Assembly (NCBI RefSeq): GCF_000296215.2
Contig: NZ_CP013949.1
Location: 3,155,501 to 3,219,500 of the forward strand
Reading direction: 5' to 3'
DNA length: 64,000 nt
From: Bradyrhizobium sp. CCGE-LA001
GTDB lineage: Bacteria; Pseudomonadota; Alphaproteobacteria; Rhizobiales; Xanthobacteraceae
A program made the translations under genes and the position numbers. Below are positions 1 to 8,058 of this stretch, one piece after another. A model generated the notes under the pieces. The model saw only the letters and a program-made list of their open reading frames with translations. It was not told the origin of the DNA and ran no database searches. Numbering within the stretch: position 1 is the stretch's first letter; every line of letters starts with the position of its first letter.

Positions 1-1
1 A

Positions 2-397
2 GTTGTGGCGCCCGTCGATGGTTACGTGACGCATCTTGCCATTCAAACCGGCGACATGGTTTCTACGAGCCAAGCAGCGGTTGCGATCGTGGATGGAAAC
101 GCCTGGCGCGTTGTTGCAAACTACAAGGAATATTATCTACGGCACCTGCATCCCGGCGGCACCGCCTGGATCTGGCTCGACAGCAATCCCTGGCATCTCT
201 ACCGCGCGCGCATCCAGGGTGTTGCGCACGGCATCAGTCGCCAGCGAGGGAGCGAGACGCTCGTCCCTTACGTATCTCCAACGGTGAACTGGATCCGCCT
301 GCAACGACGGATTCCAGTTCGATTCACGCTGCTCGAATCTCCTGGGAGCGACCAGCTCTTCATGGGCGTCGACGCTCGCGTCCTGGTCATCTACTGA
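2..397 (+). CDS. HlyD-family periplasmic adaptor (efflux membrane fusion protein), 5'-truncated by the window edge
   Basis: The frame is open from base 2, so the true start lies upstream and only about the last 131 residues are visible. The first visible residues, APVDGYVTHLAIQTGDMV, look like the second half of a lipoyl/barrel-sandwich domain, which is a hallmark of HlyD/EmrA/AaeA adaptors. A beta-barrel-like tail follows and ends near DARVLVIY. Such proteins bridge an inner-membrane pump to an outer-membrane channel. The stop is 17 bases before the ATG of a FUSC-family gene. This is the AaeA-AaeB arrangement used for efflux of hydroxylated aromatic acids, so the pair is probably one operon. 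The substrate cannot be read from the sequence. The family call is firm; the AaeA assignment is inference from the neighbour. Confidence 0.8.
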   Translation, partial: VVAPVDGYVTHLAIQTGDMVSTSQAAVAIVDGNAWRVVANYKEYYLRHLHPGGTAWIWLDSNPWHLYRARIQGVAHGISRQRGSETLVPYVSPTVNWIRLQRRIPVRFTLLESPGSDQLFMGVDARVLVIY

Positions 398-414
398 TTG
401 GAAGAATCTTGACG

Positions 415-1521
415 ATGCCGCTCCTGATATCGGCCCTGCGACCCATACCGCGAGCCCTGGTGCGTGAGCTCAAATCGCTCGAGCTTCGCGGCCCGCGTGC
501 CAGAGAGGCAGCTAAACGCGTGCTGTCGGTGTTGGTCGCTGTCGCAACGTCATCCGTTCTCAACCTTGATGATCTCTCCTGGGCGGCGTTCAGCGGCTAC
601 ATGGTGATGCGTGGCAGCGTCGCCGAGACGTTCGAGCGGGGACTTATGCGCATCGTGGGCACCGCTGGTGGAGCACTGCTGGGACTCCTGCTGGCGCCCG
701 GGACCGCGAATGACCCTTTGCTGTTGATGGTTTTCCTCTTCATTGTGTCATGGATCGGCATCTTTCAGTCGCTGACGACCAACTACGGTTACGCATGGCT
801 ATTCTTTGGCCTTACGGCCGGGATGGTAACCACCGAGGCGCTTGCCTCGCCAGACGCTGTCGTGCATTTCGCAGCCACGCGGGTGGCGGAGATTGCGGTT
901 GGAACGTGCATAAGCCTTTTCGTTGCAAGCCTGTATTCGGATAGGGCAGGCCGTGGGGAACAACATGCTCATGACGTGCTCTGGTACGCACGCCTGCATG
1001 ATATTTTGAATGAGAACTGGCTGCGAGAGCATTGGCTGCTGCTCGAGCACTGTACACGCGCGGCGCTGGCCGTCGCCTTGCTGCCCCTCATCTGGCGGTG
1101 GTTCGGCATTGAGGATTTCTCACAAACTGCGATCACATCGTACGTCATCATGATCGTCCCATCGACGGCGGTGGGGAATCGCCGATACGCTACGATCTAC
1201 GAGAGGATAGCCCACAGGGCGCTTGGATGCCTGCTTGGTAGCGCGGTCGCTCTTGTCTCTATTGGCCTGTTCGGCACGGGATTGCCGGTAACTGTGCTCA
1301 CCCTCGCTGTTGGCGTGTGGGTCGGGTACCAAATTCAGACCGGACGGGAGATCAACTATCTCGGAACGCAGTTCACGCTCGGGCTTCTCGTCACCCTTGT
1401 TCAGGGGCCGGCTCCGATCACAGATATTACCCCCGGGCTAGAGCGTTTTGTTGGCATCGCGATCGGCTCCGCCATGCTGTGTATGACGACCTGCGTTTGG
1501 CCTTTGGTTCAAGACAAGTAG
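415..1521 (+). CDS. FUSC-family inner-membrane transporter (AaeB/YccS-like, probable aromatic acid exporter)
   Basis: About 368 residues from the ATG at 415; a TTG two codons upstream at 409 is a less likely start. An N-terminal cluster of hydrophobic segments begins near residue 40 (VLSVLVAVATSSVLNL, then SWAAFSGYMVMRGSVAET). A central soluble stretch runs from about residue 175 to 215, and a second hydrophobic cluster covers residues 215-365 (VTVLTLAVGVWVGYQIQTG, then LGTQFTLGLLVTLVQG). The motif GYMVMRGSVAETFERGLMRI followed by a glycine-rich helix fits FUSC/ArAE proteins. It is shorter than E. coli AaeB (about 650 residues), as many rhizobial members are. It lies directly behind an HlyD adaptor, so the two probably form an exporter. 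The substrate is unknown. Confidence 0.8.
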   Translation: MPLLISALRPIPRALVRELKSLELRGPRAREAAKRVLSVLVAVATSSVLNLDDLSWAAFSGYMVMRGSVAETFERGLMRIVGTAGGALLGLLLAPGTANDPLLLMVFLFIVSWIGIFQSLTTNYGYAWLFFGLTAGMVTTEALASPDAVVHFAATRVAEIAVGTCISLFVASLYSDRAGRGEQHAHDVLWYARLHDILNENWLREHWLLLEHCTRAALAVALLPLIWRWFGIEDFSQTAITSYVIMIVPSTAVGNRRYATIYERIAHRALGCLLGSAVALVSIGLFGTGLPVTVLTLAVGVWVGYQIQTGREINYLGTQFTLGLLVTLVQGPAPITDITPGLERFVGIAIGSAMLCMTTCVWPLVQDK

Positions 1522-2018
1522 CGGCGTCTCAGACAGAAGCCAACCGCCTTGTTCCCATGTCGGCCGCCCCTTCGTCGTATGTCCTATCCAGCGGCTGGAC
1601 TCGCGCATGCGATCCTCGATCACGCTGATCGATGAGGGACACGGTCTAGCCGACCGAGCGCTGCTCGGCTGGCAGAAGCAGGTCGTCTAGCGCTCTCATC
1701 GATGCCTGCCGACGTGCGGCGAGTTCGCGGGCGGCACTCTGGCACTCGGTGGGGGACATCGAATCCTCAGCCAGTTCCACTTCGCGGCACCGCTCGAACA
1801 GGCCCCGGTTAGATACGATTATACCGCAGCGGAAACTTGAACTTTCTTTCCGTGGCTTGGGACTCATATTCGCGTCCCGATTGCGCGCCTCAGGACAGAG
1901 AGAATTCAGCCGCTGTCGGGCGTTGCCGAGGGCCTCTCTTCCGTGCCACCGCGAAGAGCCTGGCACGATGAGTAGCCCGCACTTCTCGACTTGGTTTCAA
2001 CAAGCGCAGGAGGAAGCT
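1522..2018. other. Intergenic region holding a degenerate Hpt fragment
   Basis: Between the FUSC gene and the secreted-protein gene. Bases 1522-1645 show no gene or clear signal. Bases 1646-1806 are a minus-strand relic of a histidine phosphotransfer domain, listed separately. Bases 1807-2018 are the upstream region of the secreted-protein gene. I see a ribosome-binding site there but no convincing promoter. Confidence 0.6.
1646..1806 (-). pseudogene. Fossil fragment of an Hpt domain (C-terminal end of a hybrid kinase)
   Basis: Read on the minus strand this encodes GLFERCREVELAEDSMSPTE and so on, ending ALDDLLLPAEQRSVG then TAG. It aligns residue by residue with the last 50 or so residues of the hybrid kinase at 3233-5923 (GLVRLFERSRDVELAAAAMA to DDLLQPAEQRSRS). 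The nucleotide match is also good up to the run cgctcgaacaggc at about 1805 and then stops abruptly. No start codon or kinase core remains, so it is a dead duplicate. The other half of the same domain is at 2640-2815, about 840 bases away across the secreted-protein gene. Confidence 0.75.
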
Positions 2019-2495
2019 ATGCGGAAGTCTCTCACCTTTTTCCTTTCTGGCGTGGCATTGGCCGTCGCGGCGTCAACCGCCGTGGCCGGTGAGCGAGTGC
2101 TCGAGTTCAAGCTGGTCACGAAGCCACTTGACCTCAAGGTTATAGAGGCCGCAAACGTCGAAGGACAGACGGTCGTGTCCGGGAAATTCTTCGGAGTGGC
2201 CGTCTTCAGCGACGGCCGTATCGGCGTGAAAGAGTTCGTCAATAGTTCGGACCTGCTCAAAGGGTCTGGCCCCTTCTTCGGCTATAGCACTTACACGTTC
2301 GAGGAAGGCTCGATTACGGCGCGCTACACCGGATCGGCCAAGGACGGCAAATCGACGGGCGAATACACGATCCTGTCGGGCACTGGTGCCTATGCGAACG
2401 CAACGGGCACCGGCACAATCGAAAGCGCGCCGAATCCGTTCAAGGGCGTCAACCTGCTAAACATAAAGCTGGTCGTTAAAACTTCGGGCTCGTGA
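2019..2495 (+). CDS. Small secreted protein with an allene-oxide-cyclase/dirigent-like beta-barrel pattern
   Basis: 158 residues from the ATG at 2019, chosen because AGGAGGA lies six bases upstream and a clean signal peptide follows (MRKSLTFFLSGVALAVAAST, cleavage near AVAG). The frame stays open upstream to 1749, but that extension has no signal and overlaps the fossil Hpt. The mature part is rich in beta strands, with GSGPFFGYSTYTFEEGSITA and then GEYTILSGTGAYANATGTGT. A GTGxYxxAxGxGT pattern of this kind is typical of the AOC-barrel/dirigent superfamily. The fold assignment is pattern recognition only, and no catalytic residue can be assigned. It probably acts in the periplasm or outside the cell. 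It stands alone, with Hpt relics on both sides, so it seems to have arrived by insertion or rearrangement. Confidence 0.7.
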   Translation: MRKSLTFFLSGVALAVAASTAVAGERVLEFKLVTKPLDLKVIEAANVEGQTVVSGKFFGVAVFSDGRIGVKEFVNSSDLLKGSGPFFGYSTYTFEEGSITARYTGSAKDGKSTGEYTILSGTGAYANATGTGTIESAPNPFKGVNLLNIKLVVKTSGS

Positions 2496-2639
2496 CAGCG
2501 AATGCTGACAGGTCCCGCACGAAGCTAGTCGATCCCTTGGGAAGCGCGTCGGCTCGGCCGGAAACGCATTGCCGGCCGGGCGACCTGCTGAAGAATGGGC
2601 TGGCGTCGTGGGATTGATCTTTCGCTCGGCCAGCTGGAC

Positions 2640-2815
2640 GCTTGAGAGCTGCGCGGATCGTGCCAGCTGCCTGTGATCGCCGGTCGCGGACGCCCTGGTG
2701 GATGTCGTCGATCAGCCTTGCGCTTGTCTCGTCCAGCAGATGGTGGAGCTTGTCGATTTGCGCGGCGCCGAGCAACTCGCGCTGGTCGTCGAGAAAGGAC
2801 TGGTCGATCAATGCG
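2640..2815 (-). pseudogene. Fossil fragment of an Hpt domain (N-terminal half), frameshifted
   Basis: The minus strand encodes IDQSFLDDQRELLGAAQIDK and then LHHLLDETSARLIDDI, nearly identical to residues 780-815 of the hybrid kinase at 3233-5923. At the DNA level bases 2647-2815 match the kinase stretch at about 3423-3600 almost base for base. One extra G in the run cctggtggatgtcg (the kinase has cctggtgatgtcg) shifts the frame, after which the old sequence continues out of frame. The homology ends near the phospho-accepting histidine. Together with 1646-1806 this rebuilds most of one Hpt domain interrupted by about 840 bases. Confidence 0.75.
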
Positions 2816-2842
2816 AGTGGCCCGAGACTATTGCGCTACTGC

Positions 2843-3013
2843 TCAGGGACTTACCCGGTCGCCCCAATGGCCTTGATCGTAGGCCTGCAGAATGCGGACA
2901 AAATCGGCCATGCTGGATTGATCTCGGTGTTCGGCCATCGCCGCAGCCCGAGGATCGGATGCAGGCTGGTTCCCTTGCCAAAACCGCGCGAGGAGATCGG
3001 CGATGTTTCTCAT
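2843..3013 (-). CDS. Possible small protein of 56 residues, unknown
   Basis: A minus-strand frame starting MRNIADLLARFWQGNQPASD and ending GHWGDRVSP. The ATG at 3013 has GGAGAG upstream at a workable distance. Composition looks protein-like (one amphipathic start, Trp and His scattered), with no signal peptide or known motif. I cannot name a family. It lies in the 737-base gap between the secreted-protein gene and the hybrid kinase, just upstream (on its strand) of the fossil Hpt fragment. It could be a genuine small gene, a relic of whatever stood there, or chance. Confidence 0.3.
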   Translation of the reverse strand: MRNIADLLARFWQGNQPASDPRAAAMAEHRDQSSMADFVRILQAYDQGHWGDRVSP

Positions 3014-3232
3014 GGCGTACTCTCCAGCCAAGTGTGACAGTAGAACAAGTACCGGAGCGGCGTCGCGCCGTTCGACGAGAGGCAGGCCGGCGGGCGTTAC
3101 GCCGCCGACTTGTCCTGCAACTGCCGGCTCGTGGGCCCGGTTCCGTTGCTTTTCACTGTGCGTTCATAGGTAGCATGGAGCTTTGGCCGTCGCCATTGTG
3201 CGCGGGTATGACGTGACCATACCGACGTAGGG
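3014..3232. other. Gap between the possible small ORF and the kinase 3' end, nothing recognisable
   Basis: Read on both strands. I see no gene, no hairpin followed by a T run, and no repeat of the flanking genes. It must contain any terminator of the binding-protein/kinase operon, but none is evident. Confidence 0.5.
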
Positions 3233-5923
3233 TCAGCTCCGCGAGCGCTGCTCGGCCGGCTGCAGCAGATCGTCAAGCGCGTGCATCGACGCTTCCCGCA
3301 GCGCGGCGAGTTCGCGAGCGGCACACAGGCATTCGCCAGGGGCCATCGCGGCCGCCGCCAGCTCGACATCGCGGCTGCGCTCGAACAGGCGGACGAGGCC
3401 GAGCGCACTCGCCGCGCTGCCGAGCTGGTGCGCGGATCGTGCGAGCTGCGTGTGATCGCCGGTCGCTGCCGCCCTGGTGATGTCGTCGATCAGCCTTGCG
3501 CTTGTCTCGCCCAGCAGATGGTGGAGCTTGTCGATTTGCGCAGCGCCAAGCAACCCGCGCTGGTCGTCGAGAAAGGACTGGTCGATCAATTCGTCCGCGG
3601 CGAGTGGCGTCGCTGCTGGCTCGGCCTGGCGCTCATCCTCGATCGCCTCCCGCAGCGCATTGATCAGGATCGGCTTGCTCACGACCTTGCCGATCCCTGC
3701 GCCGGCGAGCCGCTCGCGCGCATTGGTGGACACGTCGGCGGTCACGGCGATGATGCGCGGCATCCTGGCAAGACCGAGCTTGCGGATCTTTGATGCCGCC
3801 TCCACGCCGTCCATATCGGGCATGTGCAGGTCCATCAGGATGACGTCGAACACCTGGTCGCTGGCGAGCTCGATCGCGGACGTGCCGTTCCTCGCGATCG
3901 TGGCACGATGGCCGAGCCGGGTCAGAATGGCCTCGCCGACCTCGCAATTGACGGGGTCGTCGTCGACCAAGAGCACGCGGAGCGGCCGCGACGGCGAGGC
4001 AGGCGCACCTTGCGCGCCGCTCGCCGCCAGAACAAGCGGCACTTCAAGGGTGAACGTGCTTCCTGCGCCCGGCGCGCTCTCGACCGTCAGCTCGCCGCGC
4101 ATCAGGCGGGTGAGGCGGCGCGCGATCGCGAGACCCAGGCCGGTGCCGCCGAAGCGACGTGCGATGCTGTCGTCGGCCTGGACGAAATCCTCGAAGATCC
4201 GCTCGTGCAGGTCGGGCGCAATGCCGATGCCGGTGTCGCGAACGCTGATGCGCAGCAGGACGTGATCGTCGTGCCGCTCGGCCGCCGCGCTCAAGGCGAT
4301 CCCGCCGCTGGGGGTGAACTTGATCGCGTTGCCGATCAGGTTCAGCAGGATGCGGTTGAGCCTGACGGGATCGCCGTGCACGGCGGTGTTGACCGCGGCA
4401 TCGCAGGTGAGATCGAAGGCCAGACCCTTGCCGATGGCCTGCGGACGCAGCAGATCGGCCGTGGCCTCGATGAGCTGGTCGAGCCGGAAGTCGCGCGTCT
4501 CCAGCATTTCGGTGCTGGCCTCCAGGCGGGCATATTCCAGCACCGCATCGACCAGCGCGATCAGGGTCTCGCCCGATGCGGCCGCGGTGGCGAGATGGCG
4601 CCGTTGGATCTCGTCGAGGCCGCCGTCATTCAGCAATTGCAGCATGCCCATCACGCCGTTCAGCGGCGTGCGCAGCTCGTGGCTGACGACGGCGAGGAAG
4701 CGCGACTTGGTCTCGTTGGCCGCCACGGCCGCGCTGCGCGCGCGCTCGGCGGCGTCGTGCTCGGCCAGCGCATGATCGCGCGCCTTCTCGAGCTCGGAGG
4801 TCCGCTCGACCACCTTGCGCTCGAGCGTGGCGTAGGACTCGCGCAGATGCGCGGCCATGCGATTGAACTGGTCGCCGAGCGCCTCCAGTTCGTCACCGGT
4901 CTTGATCGCGAGCCGCTGGCCGAGATCGCCGCTGCCGATCCGGCGCGCGCCTTGCGTCAGGATCTGGATCGGCACGGTCATGCGCCGGCTGAGAAAGAGC
5001 GAAACCAGCACCGCACCGGCGAGCAGGATGACGAGGAGGAACGTCGAGCGGGCGACCGATGCATAGATCGGCGCATAGGCTTCGGTGAGCGGCAGCTCGA
5101 CGAACACCAGCCAGCCGAGCGAGGGGACGGTCGCGTAGGTCGACAGCACGCGCTGGCCGGACAGATCCTCCTTGACCAGGCCGCCGGACGGCGGCCCGAC
5201 GCCGTCGAGCGCGGCGCGCACGTCCGCATGGCTGGAGAGATCGCTCCGCTGCAGCGCCCGCCACAGATCGGGATGCGCGATCAACACGCCCATGCGGTCG
5301 ACCACATAGGCCTTGCCGGTGTTGCCGACCCTGATCCCGGTGACGAGGTCCCAGATGAAGCGCAGATTGACCTCGGCGACGATCACATCCGGAGCGCGGC
5401 CGTTGCCGCGCGTGGCGAGCGTCATGAACGGCTCGGTGTCGCCGAAGAAGTAGACGGGGCCGTAATAGGCGCGGCTTTCATTGGCGCCGCGGAAGGCGGA
5501 CGAAGCGGAGAGGTCGGCGTTGCTGCCGATCCTGTCGGCGACGCGGCGCGAGACGCGCACCTGCTCGCGGCCTTGCGCGTCGAGCTGAGCGATCTCCGCG
5601 ATCGCGGGCGAGAGGCGCAGGAGGCGGATCGCGTTCAGCCGCTCGTCCTCGTTGGTCGACAGCTCAGGGGGAAGGCGCGCGAGCCATCTGATCTGGTTTT
5701 CGATCTGGCCGATGAACTGGCCGATCTGAATGGCCGCGCTTGCGGCCTGCTCGCGCTGGGTCGCCGCCAGCAGCTGCTTCTGCTCGCGATAGGAGAACCA
5801 GACGTCGAAACCGGTGTTGATGGCGAGCGCGGCAAAGGCGAGGGCGACGATCGAGTAGAGATATTTCCTGAACAGCCGGCCCGGAGGCGTGCGCAGATGT
5901 CCCTGGTCGGCCGTCTCGCTCAC
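3233..5923 (-). CDS. Membrane-bound hybrid sensor histidine kinase (HAMP-HisKA-HATPase-REC-Hpt)
   Basis: 896 residues from a GTG at 5923 whose GTGA overlaps the stop of the binding-protein gene. Order: membrane helix at residues 20-38, a periplasmic sensor of about 250 residues (residues 40-285, Cache-like), a second helix at about 293-313, HAMP to about 365, a coiled coil, then HisKA with H415 (VVSHELRTPLNGVMG). HATPase follows with the N box near 528, DTGIGI at 563 and GGTGLGLA at 592. REC has acidic D654-D656, phospho-acceptor D698 (VILMDLHMPDMDG), T728 and K750. A C-terminal Hpt has H832 in SAHQLGSAASALG. This is a complete His-Asp-His relay of the TorS/ArcB type. No response regulator is encoded nearby, so its partner lies elsewhere. 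The binding protein upstream probably presents its ligand to the sensor domain. Confidence 0.92.
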   Translation of the reverse strand: MSETADQGHLRTPPGRLFRKYLYSIVALAFAALAINTGFDVWFSYREQKQLLAATQREQAASAAIQIGQFIGQIENQIRWLARLPPELSTNEDERLNAIRLLRLSPAIAEIAQLDAQGREQVRVSRRVADRIGSNADLSASSAFRGANESRAYYGPVYFFGDTEPFMTLATRGNGRAPDVIVAEVNLRFIWDLVTGIRVGNTGKAYVVDRMGVLIAHPDLWRALQRSDLSSHADVRAALDGVGPPSGGLVKEDLSGQRVLSTYATVPSLGWLVFVELPLTEAYAPIYASVARSTFLLVILLAGAVLVSLFLSRRMTVPIQILTQGARRIGSGDLGQRLAIKTGDELEALGDQFNRMAAHLRESYATLERKVVERTSELEKARDHALAEHDAAERARSAAVAANETKSRFLAVVSHELRTPLNGVMGMLQLLNDGGLDEIQRRHLATAAASGETLIALVDAVLEYARLEASTEMLETRDFRLDQLIEATADLLRPQAIGKGLAFDLTCDAAVNTAVHGDPVRLNRILLNLIGNAIKFTPSGGIALSAAAERHDDHVLLRISVRDTGIGIAPDLHERIFEDFVQADDSIARRFGGTGLGLAIARRLTRLMRGELTVESAPGAGSTFTLEVPLVLAASGAQGAPASPSRPLRVLLVDDDPVNCEVGEAILTRLGHRATIARNGTSAIELASDQVFDVILMDLHMPDMDGVEAASKIRKLGLARMPRIIAVTADVSTNARERLAGAGIGKVVSKPILINALREAIEDERQAEPAATPLAADELIDQSFLDDQRGLLGAAQIDKLHHLLGETSARLIDDITRAAATGDHTQLARSAHQLGSAASALGLVRLFERSRDVELAAAAMAPGECLCAARELAALREASMHALDDLLQPAEQRSRS

Positions 5924-6963
5924 TCGCGGATCTCGTCGGCGCGTGCGAGCAGCGGGAAGGGGATCGTCAGTCCCAGCGCGCGGGCGACCGTGCGGTTGAT
6001 CAAGAGCTCGTATTTCCGCGGCGATTGCACCGGTAGGTCGCCGGCCTTGGTGCCGCGCAGGATGAGATCGACATAATCGGCGGAGCGCACTTCGAGTGTC
6101 GGCCCGTAGCTCATCAGCCCGCCGACATCCATGAAATAGTGGAACGGGTAGATCGTGGGCACGCGGTATTTGTCGGCTGCCGCGACGACCGCCTTACGGT
6201 GGACCACGAGGAAGCTGTCCACCAGCGCCACCATCGCGGCCTTGGGCGGTTCGGAGAAGCGCCTGACGGCGTCGTCGATCTCCGCGGGCGCGTTGACCGG
6301 CGCAGGGATCGCGGACACGCCGGATGCGGCGGCTTCCTGCTCGATCGATTCGAGAAAGAAGCGCCCGCCGCGCGGCGTGGTCGCGGGGTTGAACAGGATG
6401 CCGACCCGCGCGACGTCGGGCACGGCCTCACGGATCAGCTGAAGCCATTTGCCGCCCATCTCGGCGGTGCTGTTGGTGAAGCCGGTGACGTTGCCGCCGG
6501 GATGGGCGAGGCTTTGGACGAAGCCGTTGCCGACGGGATCGTTGGCGGTGGCGAACACGATCGGGATGGTCTTGGTGGCGGCAAGGACGGCTGCGGTTTC
6601 GACGGTCGAGCCGGTCAGGATGACGTCCGGCTTGAGGTCGAGCAGCTCCTGGATCGCCGCCTTCAGCCGCTCCGGCGGGCCAAAGGTCGAACGGAGCTCG
6701 AGGCGGAAATTGACGCCTTCGACCCAGCCTCGCTGCCGCAAGCCGACGATGAGGCCGCCCAGGCGCGAGGTCGCGCTGTCGATCATGCTTCGCCTGGTCA
6801 GCTCGTCGTCGAGCGGCAATGCCGTCAGCGAGCCGACGATGCGCATGCGATCGTCCGTTGCGCCGAGCGCGATCCATCCTGCGGCCGCTGCGCCCGCAAG
6901 GCGAAGGACATCGCGGCGGGCAACCGCCGGCACAGTGTGGGCAGGAGCGGGCCGCTCGATCAT
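5920..6963 (-). CDS. ABC-type periplasmic substrate-binding protein (ABC_sub_bind family), probable co-sensor
   Basis: 347 residues from the ATG at 6963; a GTG at 7020 would add 19 residues but has no ribosome-binding site. A twin-arginine-like export signal (ARRDVLRLAGAAAAG) lies near residues 15-30. The mature part is the two-lobed fold common in Bradyrhizobium: GLRQRGWVEGVNFRLELR, KPDVILTGSTVETAAVLA, then NDPVGNGFVQSLAHPGGNVT. It resembles the TrpX/YnjF-type family. No permease or ATPase accompanies it. Its stop overlaps the start of the hybrid kinase by four bases, so the two are translated together. I therefore infer that it senses a ligand for the kinase rather than feeding a transporter. 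The ligand is unknown. Confidence 0.85.
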   Translation of the reverse strand: MIERPAPAHTVPAVARRDVLRLAGAAAAGWIALGATDDRMRIVGSLTALPLDDELTRRSMIDSATSRLGGLIVGLRQRGWVEGVNFRLELRSTFGPPERLKAAIQELLDLKPDVILTGSTVETAAVLAATKTIPIVFATANDPVGNGFVQSLAHPGGNVTGFTNSTAEMGGKWLQLIREAVPDVARVGILFNPATTPRGGRFFLESIEQEAAASGVSAIPAPVNAPAEIDDAVRRFSEPPKAAMVALVDSFLVVHRKAVVAAADKYRVPTIYPFHYFMDVGGLMSYGPTLEVRSADYVDLILRGTKAGDLPVQSPRKYELLINRTVARALGLTIPFPLLARADEIRE

Positions 6964-7063
6964 GAAATGCTTCGCAAACTTTCCCCAGTCGGTTGCATAA
7001 CGCGAAAGGCTGGTGACCACAATTGATCAAAAAATGCGCTTGTGAATGTTCATTCGCAGCGTT

Positions 7064-7095
7064 TGGCAGCCCGATACCGTATGGCTTTGCTGCCA
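7064..7095. promoter_or_regulatory. Inverted repeat TGGCAGC-N18-GCTGCCA in the divergent promoter region
   Basis: A perfect 7-base inverted repeat with arms at 7064-7070 and 7089-7095. It lies in the 288-base divergent gap between the binding-protein/kinase operon (minus strand) and the exported protein that precedes the giant adhesin (plus strand). It could be an operator for either transcript or a transcribed hairpin. No sigma-70 hexamers stand out beside it. Low certainty. Confidence 0.3.
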
Positions 7096-7251
7096 GAGAG
7101 TCGCTGTTTCGAGCTTTGTCTTCTCCGTGACGCTTAGTAACGCCTTGTGGCGCTGCAACAAATTCCGTCCGGGTGCGAGACTGTTCGGAGAAGCCGATTT
7201 CGATGCCGCTGATTTTTGAAGCGTTCTTTCAAGTTGTTTCGAAGGTTTTCG

Positions 7252-7989
7252 ATGCGCAAAATCTATCTCGTTCCGGCCCTCGTCGGCCTGCTCACCTCCG
7301 TTGCAGTCGGGCCGGTCGCGGCCCAGGGCGCCGTGCCCAAGCAGAAAGCCGCACCGGCCCCCAAAGCCGCTCCTGCCGGGACACCGGTTGCCGCCGGTGC
7401 GACGTCGGCGGCCGCAACCGAAAACCCAGCGGCTGAGGACAAGATCAAGGCGATCGACGGCTTCCGCTCCGCCAAGTTCGGTATGAACGAGGCCGACGTC
7501 CGCGCCGCGATGGCCAAGGACTTCAACCCGAAGCCCGACGCGATCAAGATCCAGGACAACGCGTCCGAGCTGACGCGAAGCCTGCTGCTCTCCGCGCCGG
7601 AGCTGCTGCCGAACGGCGGCACGGCCGAGCTCTCCTACGTGTTCGGCTACAAGTCGAAGTCGCTGATCCAGGTCGGCGCGGTCTGGTCGAAGGGGGCCGA
7701 TACGGCGATGACGCCGGAGAAACTGTTCTCCAACGCCAACATCCTGCGCGCCCATTTCATGGGCGAGGGCTTCAAGCCCGACTCCATCGCGGTCAACATG
7801 CCCGTCGCCGGCGGCATCGTGATGTTCCGCGGCAGCGACGCCAAGGATCGCTCGGTGATCCTGCTGCTGCAGGGCACGTTCGAGACAAAGGAAAACAACC
7901 GGGTGCTGACGCCGACCAGCCTGCTGCTGTTCTACGTCGCCGACGCCAAGAGCCCCGACATCTTCAAGCTTCCGCCCGGCCAGTTCTGA
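7252..7989 (+). CDS. Exported protein of unknown function preceding the giant adhesin
   Basis: 245 residues from the ATG at 7252, chosen because a signal peptide follows at once (MRKIYLVPALVGLLTSVAVG, cleavage near VAAQG); a TTG at 7216 would extend it by 12 residues. After the signal comes an Ala/Pro/Lys linker (residues 25-60), then a folded part starting DGFRSAKFGMNEADVRAAMA, which resembles small periplasmic domains that begin with a conserved FGM..E..V motif. The end is SPDIFKLPPGQF. I do not recognise a family with certainty. It ends 69 bases before the adhesin gene on the same strand, so it is probably co-transcribed and may help export or anchoring of the adhesin. That role is inference from position only. 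Confidence 0.7.
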   Translation: MRKIYLVPALVGLLTSVAVGPVAAQGAVPKQKAAPAPKAAPAGTPVAAGATSAAATENPAAEDKIKAIDGFRSAKFGMNEADVRAAMAKDFNPKPDAIKIQDNASELTRSLLLSAPELLPNGGTAELSYVFGYKSKSLIQVGAVWSKGADTAMTPEKLFSNANILRAHFMGEGFKPDSIAVNMPVAGGIVMFRGSDAKDRSVILLLQGTFETKENNRVLTPTSLLLFYVADAKSPDIFKLPPGQF

Positions 7990-8058
7990 TGCCGGACGAT
8001 CGCGACATTCTCCCACCCGGTCGTGGATCGGCGTCAATGCCGATGAAGAGGATCTGAA

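Noticed and set aside
1955..1978. A TGGCACG run upstream of the secreted-protein gene as a sigma-54 promoter
   Set aside because: The -12 element at the right spacing reads GTAG rather than TTGC, so the invariant GC is missing.
1749..2018. An upstream extension of the secreted-protein gene (90 codons)
   Set aside because: It overlaps the fossil Hpt and hides the signal peptide; the ATG at 2019 has a strong ribosome-binding site.
3824..6076. A 750-codon plus-strand frame opposite the hybrid kinase
   Set aside because: Same mirror-frame effect. The kinase on the other strand has all its catalytic motifs, while this frame has none.
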